Below are positions 17,943 to 26,957 of a DNA stretch of 64,000 bases, piece after piece. Below the pieces are notes generated by a model, which made no database searches, was not told the origin of the DNA, and was given only the letters and a program-made list of their open reading frames with translations. This DNA is from Alloacidobacterium sp035547425 (GTDB lineage Bacteria; Acidobacteriota; Terriglobia; Terriglobales; Acidobacteriaceae): the NCBI GenBank assembly GCA_035547425.1, contig DASZUU010000018.1, positions 1-64,000 on the forward strand, in the 5' to 3' direction. Each line of letters opens with the position of its first letter. Position 1 is the first letter of the stretch. A program made the translations under genes and the position numbers.

Positions 17943-17945
17943 AAT

Positions 17946-17993
17946 AAAAAGCCGTCATCCTGAATTAAATCTTTCAGGATGGCGGCTTTTTAT
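17946..17993. terminator. Bidirectional Rho-independent terminator
   Basis: AAAAAGCCGTCATCCTGAA (17946-17964) pairs with the arm at 17972-17991 over about 19 bp with one G-T pair. Poly-A and poly-T flanks let it act on both strands. It ends the dehydrogenase gene on the plus strand and the pirin gene on the minus strand. Confidence 0.9.
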
Positions 17994-18866
17994 TTAAGCA
18001 AGATGTCCCATCTTGCCATCGTTATAATCGCGAACCGCCTGCATGATCTCGTCGCGGGTATTCATCACGAATGGTCCATAGCTGAAGACAGGCTCATGGA
18101 TGGGCTCACCGCTCAGCACAAGCAGCGTCGAGTCTTCCTTCGCTTCAAGCATGAGAGCATCGCCTTCAGGACTGAGCGTGGCTATTTTTGCTTCGCCTTT
18201 GATCGCCTCTTCACGATTCAGAATTGCATCGCCCTTCAGCAAAAATACGCCGGTATGATGACCTGCTGGAATCTGCAACTCGGCCTTGGCGCCGGCTTTT
18301 AGGCGCACGTCAATCAGATTCACCGGCGTATAGGTCTTGGCCGGTCCATGCGCTCCGTTCAGCTCGCCTGCAATGACCCTTGCATACGAGCCATTGCCGA
18401 GATCCACCGAGGGAATCTGCTCTTTTGTAATTCCCTGGTAGCGAGGCGCAGACATTTTGATCGCCTTCGGCAAATTCACCCAGAGCTGGATCATCTCAAA
18501 GGTGCCGCCGTTTCTAGCGAATTCCTTTTCATGCATCTCTTCATGCACAACACCGGACGCGGCTGTCATCCACTGCACATCGCCGGGAAAAATCACGCCG
18601 GAATTGCCGGCTGAGTCACGATGCTCCACTGCACCCTGATAGGCAATCGTGACCGTCTCGAATCCGCGATGAGGATGTTCACCGACACCGTGCGATTTCG
18701 TCGACGGCTCGAAATACGATGGCCCGGCGTAATCCAACATCAGGAATGGATTGATCTCCGCCTGCAATCCATTCGAAGGGAACATGTTGCGAACAGGAAA
18801 GCCGTCTCCTACCCAGTGGTTCGATCCCGGTCCATAAACTTTAAGCACTTTTTTCAATTCGGACAT
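17994..18866 (-). CDS. Pirin family protein
   Basis: A 290-residue bicupin. The N-terminal cupin shows the pirin metal ligands in HPHRGFETVTIAYQG and GVIFPGDVQWMTAASGVVHEE; the C-terminal cupin follows from about residue 165. Bacterial pirins have quercetinase-like or redox-sensor roles; which applies here is not known. ATG at 18866 is chosen over the in-frame start at 18893 because AGAGGT stands just upstream of it. It lies 4 bp downstream of a MarR gene, a frequent pairing in which MarR represses pirin. Confidence 0.9.
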   Translation of the reverse strand: MSELKKVLKVYGPGSNHWVGDGFPVRNMFPSNGLQAEINPFLMLDYAGPSYFEPSTKSHGVGEHPHRGFETVTIAYQGAVEHRDSAGNSGVIFPGDVQWMTAASGVVHEEMHEKEFARNGGTFEMIQLWVNLPKAIKMSAPRYQGITKEQIPSVDLGNGSYARVIAGELNGAHGPAKTYTPVNLIDVRLKAGAKAELQIPAGHHTGVFLLKGDAILNREEAIKGEAKIATLSPEGDALMLEAKEDSTLLVLSGEPIHEPVFSYGPFVMNTRDEIMQAVRDYNDGKMGHLA

Positions 18867-18870
18867 TGTT

Positions 18871-19389
18871 TTACCTCTTGATTGCTTTTCCACCGCTCCT
18901 CACGGCAGTATGTTTTCTCCTGCTACTTGTCAGTTGTTGCGCAGCTTGCATCCCGAGCTGTCGCAGCATAGGAATGAGAATTTCACGATCATTTTTCTCA
19001 ATGCCCGCTACAGCATCCTCCATTGCCTGCTTGTGATCTTCGAATACATCGCGAATAAAAGCCTCCCCTGTCTTGGTCAGGCAGATCATGCGTATGCGAC
19101 GGTCATCCTTATGTCCGCTGCGTTCCACCAGGCCGCGCTTCTCCAGACGATCGATGGCCGCAGTCATCGATCCGCTCGTGAGCATGACCTTGGCGCCCAG
19201 TTCTTTTACAGTGAGCGGTCCTTTATGCAGCAGAACCTCAAGCACCCCAAAATCACTCAGGCCTAAGCGGTGAGCGGCTATATCTTGAAGAGCATGCGCC
19301 TCTACCGAGCGGAAAGCCTTCCATAAAACGAGCCATAGGTGAATTCCGCTGGTATCTGACTTAGATTTGGCATCGGTTGTGCGACTCAT
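18871..19389 (-). CDS. MarR-family transcriptional regulator
   Basis: A 172-residue regulator with the winged helix-turn-helix at about residues 40-110: LTVKELGAKVMLTSGSMTAAI as recognition region and DRLEKRGLVERSGHKDDRRI as wing. Helices at both ends form the dimer. It precedes pirin by 4 bp. There is no Shine-Dalgarno site; the position is filled by a palindrome (19391-19404), so translation may be leaderless or the palindrome may be its own operator. It has no Cys, so direct thiol sensing is unlikely. Confidence 0.9.
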   Translation of the reverse strand: MSRTTDAKSKSDTSGIHLWLVLWKAFRSVEAHALQDIAAHRLGLSDFGVLEVLLHKGPLTVKELGAKVMLTSGSMTAAIDRLEKRGLVERSGHKDDRRIRMICLTKTGEAFIRDVFEDHKQAMEDAVAGIEKNDREILIPMLRQLGMQAAQQLTSSRRKHTAVRSGGKAIKR

Positions 19390-19390
19390 A

Positions 19391-19404
19391 TATGTCTTGA
19401 CATA
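19391..19404. promoter_or_regulatory. Palindromic operator candidate for the MarR gene
   Basis: TATGTC-TT-GACATA is a perfect 6-2-6 inverted repeat ending one base before the MarR start codon. A further TCTTGAC half-site lies at 19410-19416. MarR proteins normally bind such symmetric sites and repress their own operons, so this is a good candidate. Confidence 0.6.
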
Positions 19405-19456
19405 AAGATTCTTGACGAAAAGAAAAGATTCAACAGCGATTTTCGCGTCTAACTAA

Positions 19457-20791
19457 ATGAAGCTCATTGCTGCAAAACGATCGGCGCAACCCATTCAACT
19501 GCATAGGGTTCTAATGAGTAGCGTCCCCATCGAAATCGAGATATTTGTGCTGGCAGTACACTTTCCCAAACCGCAAAGGCGCCCTGAGCTTGATGCTTTG
19601 CGCGGCTTATTCCTCGTCTGGATGACGCTGACGCATCTGCCGACACGTTTTAGCGACTTTGTGAACCAGCCTATCGGCTTTGTTTCGTCCGCCGAAGGAT
19701 TTGTTTTTCTTTCGGCGCTGCTTGTGAGTCGCGTTTATATGCGGCAGGCTCATCTGGACGGTATTGCGCTGAGAACGAAGCTGTGGCGGCGTTCGCTGCG
19801 CATCTATGCCTATCACCTGCTGATGCTTGCACTTGCATTCACCGTAGCAGCCGCCTACGCGGCTACCACGCATCGCGCCGCCATCTACAACCTGCTCAAT
19901 TTTTACCTCGCGCATCCATTTGTCGCAATTATCGGGTCCGTGCTGCTGCTTTACTGCCCGCCCCTGCTCGATATTCTGCCGATGTATGTGATTTTTCTTT
20001 TCTTTACGCCTATTTTGCTGTCATTTGCCGTAAAGCGAGGGTGGGGCAGGATTCTTGCAGTCAGCGGAGTTTTCTGGGTTTTTGCCCAATTCGGCTTACG
20101 CGATGTGGTGCATAAAGTCATTGTGCATGTCACGCATTTGCCGATTCCTCTGCAGGAAACGGGAGCATTCAATCTCTTTGCCTGGCAAGCAGTCTGGATT
20201 GTTGGCCTTTGGCTGGGAGCCAAATCGGCGGAAGGCGAATTTCCATTGAAGCGCATTCCGGGATATGTCGTGGCCCTCTGCGCTGTCGTATGCCTCTTTT
20301 TCATTGGCATTCGGCATGAATGGCTGGGGCCTCACCTGACGCAGCAAGCTCTTGGCATGAAGCTCGACAAATGGCAGATCGGTCCGTTGCGCGTCATCAA
20401 TCTGGTGACATTCACCATTGTTTTCTACTGGATGCGCAGATTTCTCCTGCCCATTGTGAATATTGAGCCGTTTCGCACATTGGGAAAAGCATCGCTCCAC
20501 GTCTTTTGCGCGCACGTGTTCTTTGTTTTTGTCGGGCTGGCGCTGCTTTATAACCAGGTTCCGCAACTCCACGGCTGGCCTGCAATTACTTTATTGGGAG
20601 CTACATTTGCCGGATTAATCCTGGTAGCTGTGCGCGAAGTACGCAAGCAACGAGCTGAGCGGCTGAAAGCAGAGGCGGCGAAAAAGCGGGCAGCGATGGA
20701 AGACGCCTCTTCGCTGCAGTTGCTCGCGCAAGCAGAGGTAAGTCAGCCCGCACCCTTGCCGGAAACCTGCGAGCAGCCGTCGATACACTAA
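19457..20791 (+). CDS. OpgC-domain acyltransferase-like membrane protein
   Basis: A 444-residue integral membrane protein with about ten helices. The N-terminal RRPELDALRGLFLVWMTLTH and GFVSSAEGFVFLSALL match the OpgC domain, which in proteobacteria succinylates periplasmic glucans. The C-terminus is a charged cytoplasmic tail of about 60 residues (Lys/Arg/Ala/Glu-rich). No opgG/opgH genes are nearby, so the acceptor is unknown. The true start may be a later ATG (19514). Divergent from MarR; its stop overlaps that of mqnE by 4 bp. Confidence 0.85.
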   Translation: MKLIAAKRSAQPIQLHRVLMSSVPIEIEIFVLAVHFPKPQRRPELDALRGLFLVWMTLTHLPTRFSDFVNQPIGFVSSAEGFVFLSALLVSRVYMRQAHLDGIALRTKLWRRSLRIYAYHLLMLALAFTVAAAYAATTHRAAIYNLLNFYLAHPFVAIIGSVLLLYCPPLLDILPMYVIFLFFTPILLSFAVKRGWGRILAVSGVFWVFAQFGLRDVVHKVIVHVTHLPIPLQETGAFNLFAWQAVWIVGLWLGAKSAEGEFPLKRIPGYVVALCAVVCLFFIGIRHEWLGPHLTQQALGMKLDKWQIGPLRVINLVTFTIVFYWMRRFLLPIVNIEPFRTLGKASLHVFCAHVFFVFVGLALLYNQVPQLHGWPAITLLGATFAGLILVAVREVRKQRAERLKAEAAKKRAAMEDASSLQLLAQAEVSQPAPLPETCEQPSIH

Positions 20792-21939
20792 ACAGCGACG
20801 GTAAAGGTATCTTCTGTACGAGTGACTGTGCGATACATGGTATCGCGCTCAAACGGCTCGCGGCCTGCTTCGCGAATGAGGCGCATGAGGTCCTGGCGCC
20901 GCATGCCTTGAGGAGTAGTCGCCCCGGCATCGTGATAGATTTTCTCTTCAATCACCGTACCGTCGATGTCGTCAGCGCCAAAGCGCAGAGCAATCTGCGC
21001 TATCTTGGGCGTCATCATCTGCCAATAAGCTTTGATGTGAGGAAAATTATCGAGTAAGAGACGGCTGACGGCAATCTGCTTAATGTCGGTCAAGCCAGTG
21101 GTGCGCGGCAGGTGTTCGAGCGGCGTGTTGTCAGGATGGAATGCCAGCGGAATGAACGTCTGGAAGCCATGCGTTTCGTCCTGTACAGCGCGCAGGCGAA
21201 GGATATGATCTACCCGGTCTTCCTCGTTTTCGATGTGGCCGTAGAGCATGGTTGCATTCGACTTCAGTCCGATCTGATGCGCAATTCGTGCCGTGTCCAG
21301 CCACTCATCGCCGTCAATTTTGTGGTCGCAGATAATGTGCCGCACGCGATCGGCAAAAATTTCCGCGCCGCCCCCCGGCATGGAATCGACACCCGCATCG
21401 CGCAGCTTTTCCAGAGTTTCGCGGATGGAAAGCTTGGCGCGGCGGGCAAAGAATGCGATCTCGACCATGGTAAAGGCTTTAATGTGGACCTGCGGGAAGC
21501 GCTCTTTCAGCCCGCGCACCAGGTCCATGAAGTATTCGAGCGGCAGGTCAGGATGAAGGCCGCCGACGATATGGAACTCTGTCACCGCCTCGCTGTAGCC
21601 GGAGGCAGCCGTTTCCCACGCCTGCTCCAGTGCCATGGTGTAGGAACCGGGAGCATCTTTTTTACGGCCGAAAGCGCAAAGTCGGCACGCTGCTACGCAG
21701 ACATTTGTAGGGTTAATATGCCGGTTGACATTGAAGTAGGCGATATTGCCGTGCAGCTTTTCTCTTACGAAGTTTGCCAGCCAGCCGACCGCCAGAATGT
21801 CGGGAGAGCGATACAAGGCAACACCATCGTCGAAACTGAGCCGCTCGCCGGAAAAGACCTTTTCCGCAATCGGTTGAAGTCTTGCGTCATCGGTAGCAAA
21901 TGGCCGCCGCTCCGTTGAGAATGCTGTATTTGCGCTCAT
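20788..21939 (-). CDS. mqnE: Aminofutalosine synthase MqnE (radical SAM)
   Basis: A 383-residue radical-SAM enzyme joining S-adenosylmethionine with 3-[(1-carboxyvinyl)oxy]benzoate to give aminofutalosine, the second step of the futalosine menaquinone pathway. The [4Fe-4S] motif is CVAACRLCAF (CxxxCxxC). Other conserved runs are EFHIVGGLHPDLP, DSMPGGGAEIFA and SNATMLYGHIE. PGGG-AE separates MqnE from MqnC only tentatively, but overall similarity to MqnE is clear. Start could also be the GTG at 21942. No other mqn genes are in the window. Confidence 0.92.
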   Translation of the reverse strand: MSANTAFSTERRPFATDDARLQPIAEKVFSGERLSFDDGVALYRSPDILAVGWLANFVREKLHGNIAYFNVNRHINPTNVCVAACRLCAFGRKKDAPGSYTMALEQAWETAASGYSEAVTEFHIVGGLHPDLPLEYFMDLVRGLKERFPQVHIKAFTMVEIAFFARRAKLSIRETLEKLRDAGVDSMPGGGAEIFADRVRHIICDHKIDGDEWLDTARIAHQIGLKSNATMLYGHIENEEDRVDHILRLRAVQDETHGFQTFIPLAFHPDNTPLEHLPRTTGLTDIKQIAVSRLLLDNFPHIKAYWQMMTPKIAQIALRFGADDIDGTVIEEKIYHDAGATTPQGMRRQDLMRLIREAGREPFERDTMYRTVTRTEDTFTVAV

Positions 21940-22097
21940 CACTCTTTATGATAATGCAATCGCCTATTTCGCGTAGGCAGGCTGCTTTTTGCCGTAAATT
22001 CTTTGCTTTCAGAGTTAAGCTTTTTAATCAGCCGCGGCACTGATACTATGCGTCAAGAAGAAAATCTTTACACTTAAGTACATTCAAGGTTTCCCGA

Positions 22098-22655
22098 TTG
22101 CATCAACGCATCCGATTGCTTTTGTTTCTGGCTGTCTGTTTTGTTGTTCTGCCCATTTTGCGCGCGTCACAGCAGAGTGATGCGTCGCACCCAGGCATGT
22201 TTCCGGCTATTGCCGCCGAAAGCCTCGATAAAACAAAAATCAATCTGCCTTCCGGCTTTGAGGGGAAGGTCAATCTGCTTCTTATTTCGTTCCAACCGGA
22301 ACAGGCGCAGGAAGTTGAAAGCTGGATGCCGACAGCGCAAGCGCTCCAGCATATGAATTTTCAATTTCGCTATTACAAGATGCCCGTCTCCAATCAGGAG
22401 AACATGCTCTTTCGCTGGTGGGATAGCTCCTCCCTGCGCAGTGTTGAAACCGATCCCGAAACCTGGCACTGGATCATTCCGCTTTACGTTAATAAACAGC
22501 AGTTTCGCCAATCACTGCGTATTTCTGATGAGAAACAGCCTGTTGCCGCTCTCGTAGATAAAAGCGGCCAGGTGCTATGGAAATCATCCGGCCCGCTGAC
22601 CGAAGAGAAAAAAACAGAGTTGAGTTCGGCTGTAGCCGCAGCTATTCGCCACTGA
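22098..22655 (+). CDS. Secreted thioredoxin-fold-like protein lacking CxxC
   Basis: A 185-residue protein with a signal peptide (LLLFLAVCFVVLPILRA). The mature part, with VNLLLISFQPEQAQEVESW, WIIPLYVNKQQFRQSL and PVAALVDKSGQVLWKSSG, reads like the ATP10/TlpA thioredoxin-like fold but without redox cysteines. A role as assembly factor or binding protein is possible and unproven. Starts with TTG at 22098 after AAGG about 9 nt upstream. Its last 14 bp overlap the convergent rimI. Confidence 0.65.
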   Translation: MHQRIRLLLFLAVCFVVLPILRASQQSDASHPGMFPAIAAESLDKTKINLPSGFEGKVNLLLISFQPEQAQEVESWMPTAQALQHMNFQFRYYKMPVSNQENMLFRWWDSSSLRSVETDPETWHWIIPLYVNKQQFRQSLRISDEKQPVAALVDKSGQVLWKSSGPLTEEKKTELSSAVAAAIRH

Positions 22656-23106
22656 GAAGAGATTTTTCCATTACCAGCGCATCGAGCTTGCCGTTATAGT
22701 AGCCGGGAATCCGCCCGATCCGCTCAAATCCCATATCGACATAAAACGCCTGCGCCGGCAGGTTATCGACGGCAACTTCAAGCCTCATGTATAAAGCGCC
22801 TGCTTGTCGCAAGCGCCCTTCCATATCACGGAACAGCTGTTTGCCTATGCCCCGCTTGCGCGAAGCCGGAAGCACATCGATGGTGATAATGTGCCCTATC
22901 AGCTTTCCCTCAAACAGATATGGTTGCCCGATGCAAAAGCCGGTTATCGCGCCGTCTTCTTCCGCCACGACAGCGAGAGATTTCGGATGCTGCAAGTAAT
23001 AGCGTAATTCGCTTTTTGAATACGCTATTCCTGCAGGGAAACATATCTGATCGATCTCGTGAAGCGTTACCAGGTCAGAAGCGCGAAAAAGCCGTAGCGC
23101 AATCAC
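22642..23106 (-). CDS. rimI: Ribosomal-protein-alanine N-acetyltransferase RimI-like
   Basis: A 154-residue GNAT acetyltransferase. The acetyl-CoA loop is VLPASRKRGIGKQL (R-x-x-G-x-G/A type), preceded by the beta-4 strand LIGHIITIDV and followed by RLEVAVDNLPAQAFYVDMGFERIG, the RimI signature. It acetylates N-terminal Ala of ribosomal protein S18 in E. coli. GTG start, only 6 bp after the stop of the upstream Asp-box protein, so probably translated from the same mRNA although functionally unrelated. Confidence 0.85.
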   Translation of the reverse strand: MIALRLFRASDLVTLHEIDQICFPAGIAYSKSELRYYLQHPKSLAVVAEEDGAITGFCIGQPYLFEGKLIGHIITIDVLPASRKRGIGKQLFRDMEGRLRQAGALYMRLEVAVDNLPAQAFYVDMGFERIGRIPGYYNGKLDALVMEKSLLSGE

Positions 23107-23112
23107 AAGGCG

Positions 23113-25131
23113 TTATCGCTGCGATCCGGTAGCACTTGCAGCTACGGATGCGGCCGCCTCAACTGCCTGCGGTTCAACCACAATCCCGTTATATAGCGAA
23201 GCCGCAATCAAACGGTTTCCCAAAGACTGGACCGAACGAACTGTCCATCCGGTGTTCCACCACTTCCAGGTTTTACTGCTGTCATCCACGGCAAAAACTA
23301 ACGTCGAGCGCCAGGAAGTGACAATAATCCTGTCCATAGCCGTGTTGTAGGTTAAACCGTTGATGTCTGCAAGTGGAATTGTGGACTGCTGCCAATGTTG
23401 GCCCTGATCTTCGCTGTAGAACAATCCTTCCCGCCCTCCGACCCAGAGACTGCCTTTAGGAGCTGTGGTAACTGCCTGTACAGAGGTGAGTTTGGCTGGA
23501 AGTGTGATCTCGTGCCAGTTGGTTCCATTGTCATTGGAAACCATGAGCTGGCGATGATTTGCGGCAAGAACAACATCGCTCTTCGCCGAAACGTAGCGAT
23601 AGTTGTCACCCTTTAATACCGGGCCGGTCCAGGAGGAGCCTTGATTTTCGCTGCGGTAAATGCCATCCGATGTCGCGGCATACCAGATTCCACCGGCGGT
23701 GTTGATATCGTTCACGCGCGAATTAATGGGATCGCCGGGGTGCGCAACCTGTATCGTGGATTTAACCTTCTTTCCTTTTCTTACCCTGTATGTGACCTTG
23801 TCCGTATAGGTAACAAGATTGCCATCCGGCATCCACTCGGACCCGCTCCAACGGAAGATACCGTGGCTGGTTCCAGCCAGCAGAACGCCGTTATCGGCCT
23901 CAGCCAAAGTAAATACATCGCGGCCATTCAAGCCGTTGCTGCGCTGCTGCCAGGTAGCGCCACCATCTTCGGTCGCGAAGACTCCGCCATAGAGCTTGTC
24001 ATTGATCACGCCGGCATAAATCGTGCCTTCATGTTTCGCATCTGCAAGAATGGCAGCCACCTGACGCTGCGAAAATCCGCTATTCGAAGCCGTAAAAGTT
24101 GTACCGCCGTCGTTGCTCTGCAGCACACCGCTGCGATCGGTGGCTAATAGAACATGCTGCGGGTTCTTTGGATTGACGTAGATGTCGTTGATAATGACGT
24201 CGGGCCCAGTGATACGCGACCAGTTCACTCCATCATCGAGTGTGCGGTAAAGCCCTTCCGTTGTCCCGGCATAAACGACCTTACGGTTCGAAGGATCCTG
24301 CATCAGGACACGGGTGCGCCGCGCCGTGGAAGGAATGCCCTGCACCTTGCGATATAGCTCTCCGGCGTTATCGCTGCGATAGATTCCCGAACAGGCGCTG
24401 GTGTAAACAACTGTAGGCCGCGTGGGATCGATGATGATGGAAAATACATCAGAATCGTCGATCAGGCCCTGTTTGATGTTGTGCCAGGTAATGCCGCCAT
24501 CGGATGTCTTCCAGGGAAGATGCCACGTGCCCGCATAGATCACTTTCGGATCATAAGGATCGATAGCAATGGATTCGACCTCATGGATCTCGCCGCTCTC
24601 AGGCGGAGAGATTTCCTTCCAGTGCACCCCCCTATCCTCGCTGCGGTATACGCCCTTCAATGTTCCCGCAACAAGTGTTTTAGGATCCGAGGTGGACTGC
24701 GCCAGCGCTAATACCGATTGGCCGTTCATCTCTGCATTTGCAGACCAGGTTATGCCGGCATCGTGGCTGATATAAATACCACCGCCGCGTTGTCCCAATT
24801 GCCATACTCCGGCAAAAAGTGTCTTTTGGTCAGAGGAATCAACCAGCAGGCTATCGACTACCAGATCATCGGATTTGCCAAGTCTCGCCAGGCGCTGCCA
24901 ATTCGACCCGCCATCGTTCGACTGATAAATCCAACTTGTAGTCGTTCCCAGATAAAGATGCTGCGAGTTAGATGGATCGGCGGTAAAACTCCGCGCGTCA
25001 CCGCCATTTGGGCCCACGGGCCGCCAATTCGGGACTTCGCTAAATGCGTTGAAACCAGAGAACCCAAGGAGAATACTTACGCTAAGAAAAACAATTTGCC
25101 GCAACTTACTTCTCATATGTCCTGATAACAA
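23113..25131 (-). CDS. Secreted beta-propeller protein with Asp-box (BNR/Ycf48-like) repeats
   Basis: A 672-residue exported protein with an N-terminal signal peptide (IVFLSVSILLGFSGFNAFS) and about ten S/T-x-D-x-G-x-x-W Asp-boxes (SNDGGSNWQ, SHDAGITW, SEDRGVHW, TSDGGITW, TLDDGVNW, TEDGGATW and others), spaced about 45-65 residues. This gives one or two beta-propellers as in sialidases, Vps10 and Ycf48. No sialidase catalytic Arg triad is evident, so binding or assembly is more likely than hydrolysis. TTG at 25131 has GGAGAAG 8 nt upstream; ATG at 25116 is an alternative. Probably in one transcript with rimI. Confidence 0.85.
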   Translation of the reverse strand: MLSGHMRSKLRQIVFLSVSILLGFSGFNAFSEVPNWRPVGPNGGDARSFTADPSNSQHLYLGTTTSWIYQSNDGGSNWQRLARLGKSDDLVVDSLLVDSSDQKTLFAGVWQLGQRGGGIYISHDAGITWSANAEMNGQSVLALAQSTSDPKTLVAGTLKGVYRSEDRGVHWKEISPPESGEIHEVESIAIDPYDPKVIYAGTWHLPWKTSDGGITWHNIKQGLIDDSDVFSIIIDPTRPTVVYTSACSGIYRSDNAGELYRKVQGIPSTARRTRVLMQDPSNRKVVYAGTTEGLYRTLDDGVNWSRITGPDVIINDIYVNPKNPQHVLLATDRSGVLQSNDGGTTFTASNSGFSQRQVAAILADAKHEGTIYAGVINDKLYGGVFATEDGGATWQQRSNGLNGRDVFTLAEADNGVLLAGTSHGIFRWSGSEWMPDGNLVTYTDKVTYRVRKGKKVKSTIQVAHPGDPINSRVNDINTAGGIWYAATSDGIYRSENQGSSWTGPVLKGDNYRYVSAKSDVVLAANHRQLMVSNDNGTNWHEITLPAKLTSVQAVTTAPKGSLWVGGREGLFYSEDQGQHWQQSTIPLADINGLTYNTAMDRIIVTSWRSTLVFAVDDSSKTWKWWNTGWTVRSVQSLGNRLIAASLYNGIVVEPQAVEAAASVAASATGSQR

Positions 25132-25220
25132 TCTATTCGCTTCTCCGGCACCGGGCCAGCATTTCTTCTCTATATTCGATGCAGATTTTTTATTTATTGC
25201 AGATTTTTCCCAAAAGTAAA

Positions 25221-25247
25221 GAGCCAGCCGGATTTCCCGGCTGGCTC
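25221..25247 (-). terminator. Rho-independent terminator after the OmpA-family gene
   Basis: GAGCCAGCCGG and CCGGCTGGCTC form a perfect 11-bp stem with a 5-nt loop; flanking GTAAA/TTTAC can extend it. On the minus strand it is followed by TTTACTTTT. It lies 25 bp beyond the OmpA-family stop at 25272. Confidence 0.8.
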
Positions 25248-25271
25248 CATTACTTTACATCGTGTTTTCTG

Positions 25272-26957
25272 TTACTTGCTTGCCTTCTTGTGGTGATGGT
25301 GGCGTGTTGCCAGCGCCTTGCGGGGCTGTGCCTTCACGGTGGACTCATCGACTGCAGTCGTGCTTGGTACGTCTGAGTCGAAGTTTGCGCCAGCCGGGAC
25401 GAGGTAGTTTTCAACTTCCTTCGCTCCCGCGCTGCCGGTACGAACCTGGATACGGCTGGCATCAATGCCCTTCTCCTTCACCAGGTAGTCCTTCGTGTTG
25501 ACTGCACGCTGAGCGGCCAGGTTAGCCGGAGCAGCCTTGTGATGCCGTCTGCCCTTCGGAGCTGCCTGTTCGTCAGCTGTTGCGTTACCCACCACCACGA
25601 CCGTGGCATCGGACGAACGCTGCGCGTTGAGCGCCACGTCATCGAGGCAGGCTTTGGCTTCGTTGTCGACGCGAGCCGGACGGCGCTTGTCACGATCGAA
25701 GTTGATCGAGCAGAGCGTCTGCGTCTTCGGAGCCGGAGGCGCCGGTGCATTGATCGTCACCGAGCAGGTACCGGATGCCGTTTGACCCTTATCGTCAGAG
25801 ACATTGGCTGTCACTGTAATCGTGCCTGCGGGCGCGCCCGTCGTGGACAGAGTTGCAGTGTTGCCGGTGCCGCTGATCGAGCCGGCTGATGCCGTGTAGC
25901 TGTATGTCAGCGGGCGGTTCTGCGGGCTGACGCCGGTTGCCGTGATCGTGGAGCTATCACCCGGGTTCACGCTCGACGGATTGACCGAGCAGCTGACTGT
26001 CGGAGGCTCATACTGCTTGACGGTGAAGTTCGCGGTGCAATCTGCAAACTGACCGGCCTTCTGGCCTTCACTTACGTGACCGGTAACCGTATAGCTGCCC
26101 GGCTGCAGGCCAGTGGTGTCGACATTCGCGGTAGCTGTGTCACCCTTGACGGTTACGCCCTGTCCCGACCAGCTGTAGGTCGCGGTCTTCTTGGGATTCA
26201 GGTTGGTTGCCGTACCGGTGATGGTGATCGGATCACCCGGATAAACCGTGGAGGGGTTCGCTGAGCAGGTGTACTGAACCGGCGGAGGAGGCACGATGTT
26301 GCCGAACTTCCAAACGATACCGGTGCTCAGGCGGGCGCTGTCCACATTGGCGCGTCCACCATCCCGGGGTTGCGGTCCGAAATTTGCATGCCAATATTCG
26401 TAATCAGCCTGGAAAAGGCGCAGTGCGAGGTGATGATTCCAAAAAGGCAGATCATAATCCAGACCACCGCCCACTGTAAGAGCCGGTCCCCAGGTATATG
26501 CGTGCCAGACACTGGGCGAATCATTGGGACCGGCAAGCTTTACAGCGCCGGCCAATGCATGAACAAAAGGCGTAATCCCTTCCGAGGTGGGGTACCGGAA
26601 AATGGGACCACCCTGAATGGTATAGGCTCCATCATTTCGGCCATCTGGATGAGCGCCGAATTCTACCTGGCCGCCGAAATAGCGATTGAAGTAATATGCA
26701 ACGCTTCCAATAGCGCCCAGATCAACTGACGAATAGCGATCGCTGAAGATCGTACCGTTTTGGAGTGGCGTATTCACCGTGCCATGCGGCGCGATATACG
26801 AGTAACCCGTAAATACATCGATGCGGGAAACCGGTTGCTCTGCCGGGGCAGCCGGCGCTGGGGTCGAACTCTGCCCGAAAAGACTCGAAGCTCCGAGTCC
26901 TACGGCACAACCAACTAGCAGAATTCGGCTCACGGAACTTAACGGACGAGATTGCAT
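25272..26957 (-). CDS. Outer-membrane protein: beta-barrel, two Ig-like domains, OmpA-like C-terminus
   Basis: A 561-residue outer-membrane protein. Signal peptide, then residues 45-245 resemble a small eight-stranded barrel (FTGYSYIAPHG start, aromatic closing strands). Two Ig/PKD-like repeats follow, each opening with C-S-x-N-P-S-[ST]-V and carrying two Cys, and then a C-terminal OmpA/peptidoglycan-binding-like domain (LCSINFDRDKRRPARVDNEA, SDATVVVVGNATADEQ, LAAQRAVNTKDYLV). It ends in a His/Lys-rich tail. Likely links outer membrane and cell wall. ATG at 26957 is chosen for GGAGGA 7 nt upstream; the frame is open further but without a start signal. Confidence 0.87.
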   Translation of the reverse strand: MQSRPLSSVSRILLVGCAVGLGASSLFGQSSTPAPAAPAEQPVSRIDVFTGYSYIAPHGTVNTPLQNGTIFSDRYSSVDLGAIGSVAYYFNRYFGGQVEFGAHPDGRNDGAYTIQGGPIFRYPTSEGITPFVHALAGAVKLAGPNDSPSVWHAYTWGPALTVGGGLDYDLPFWNHHLALRLFQADYEYWHANFGPQPRDGGRANVDSARLSTGIVWKFGNIVPPPPVQYTCSANPSTVYPGDPITITGTATNLNPKKTATYSWSGQGVTVKGDTATANVDTTGLQPGSYTVTGHVSEGQKAGQFADCTANFTVKQYEPPTVSCSVNPSSVNPGDSSTITATGVSPQNRPLTYSYTASAGSISGTGNTATLSTTGAPAGTITVTANVSDDKGQTASGTCSVTINAPAPPAPKTQTLCSINFDRDKRRPARVDNEAKACLDDVALNAQRSSDATVVVVGNATADEQAAPKGRRHHKAAPANLAAQRAVNTKDYLVKEKGIDASRIQVRTGSAGAKEVENYLVPAGANFDSDVPSTTAVDESTVKAQPRKALATRHHHHKKASK

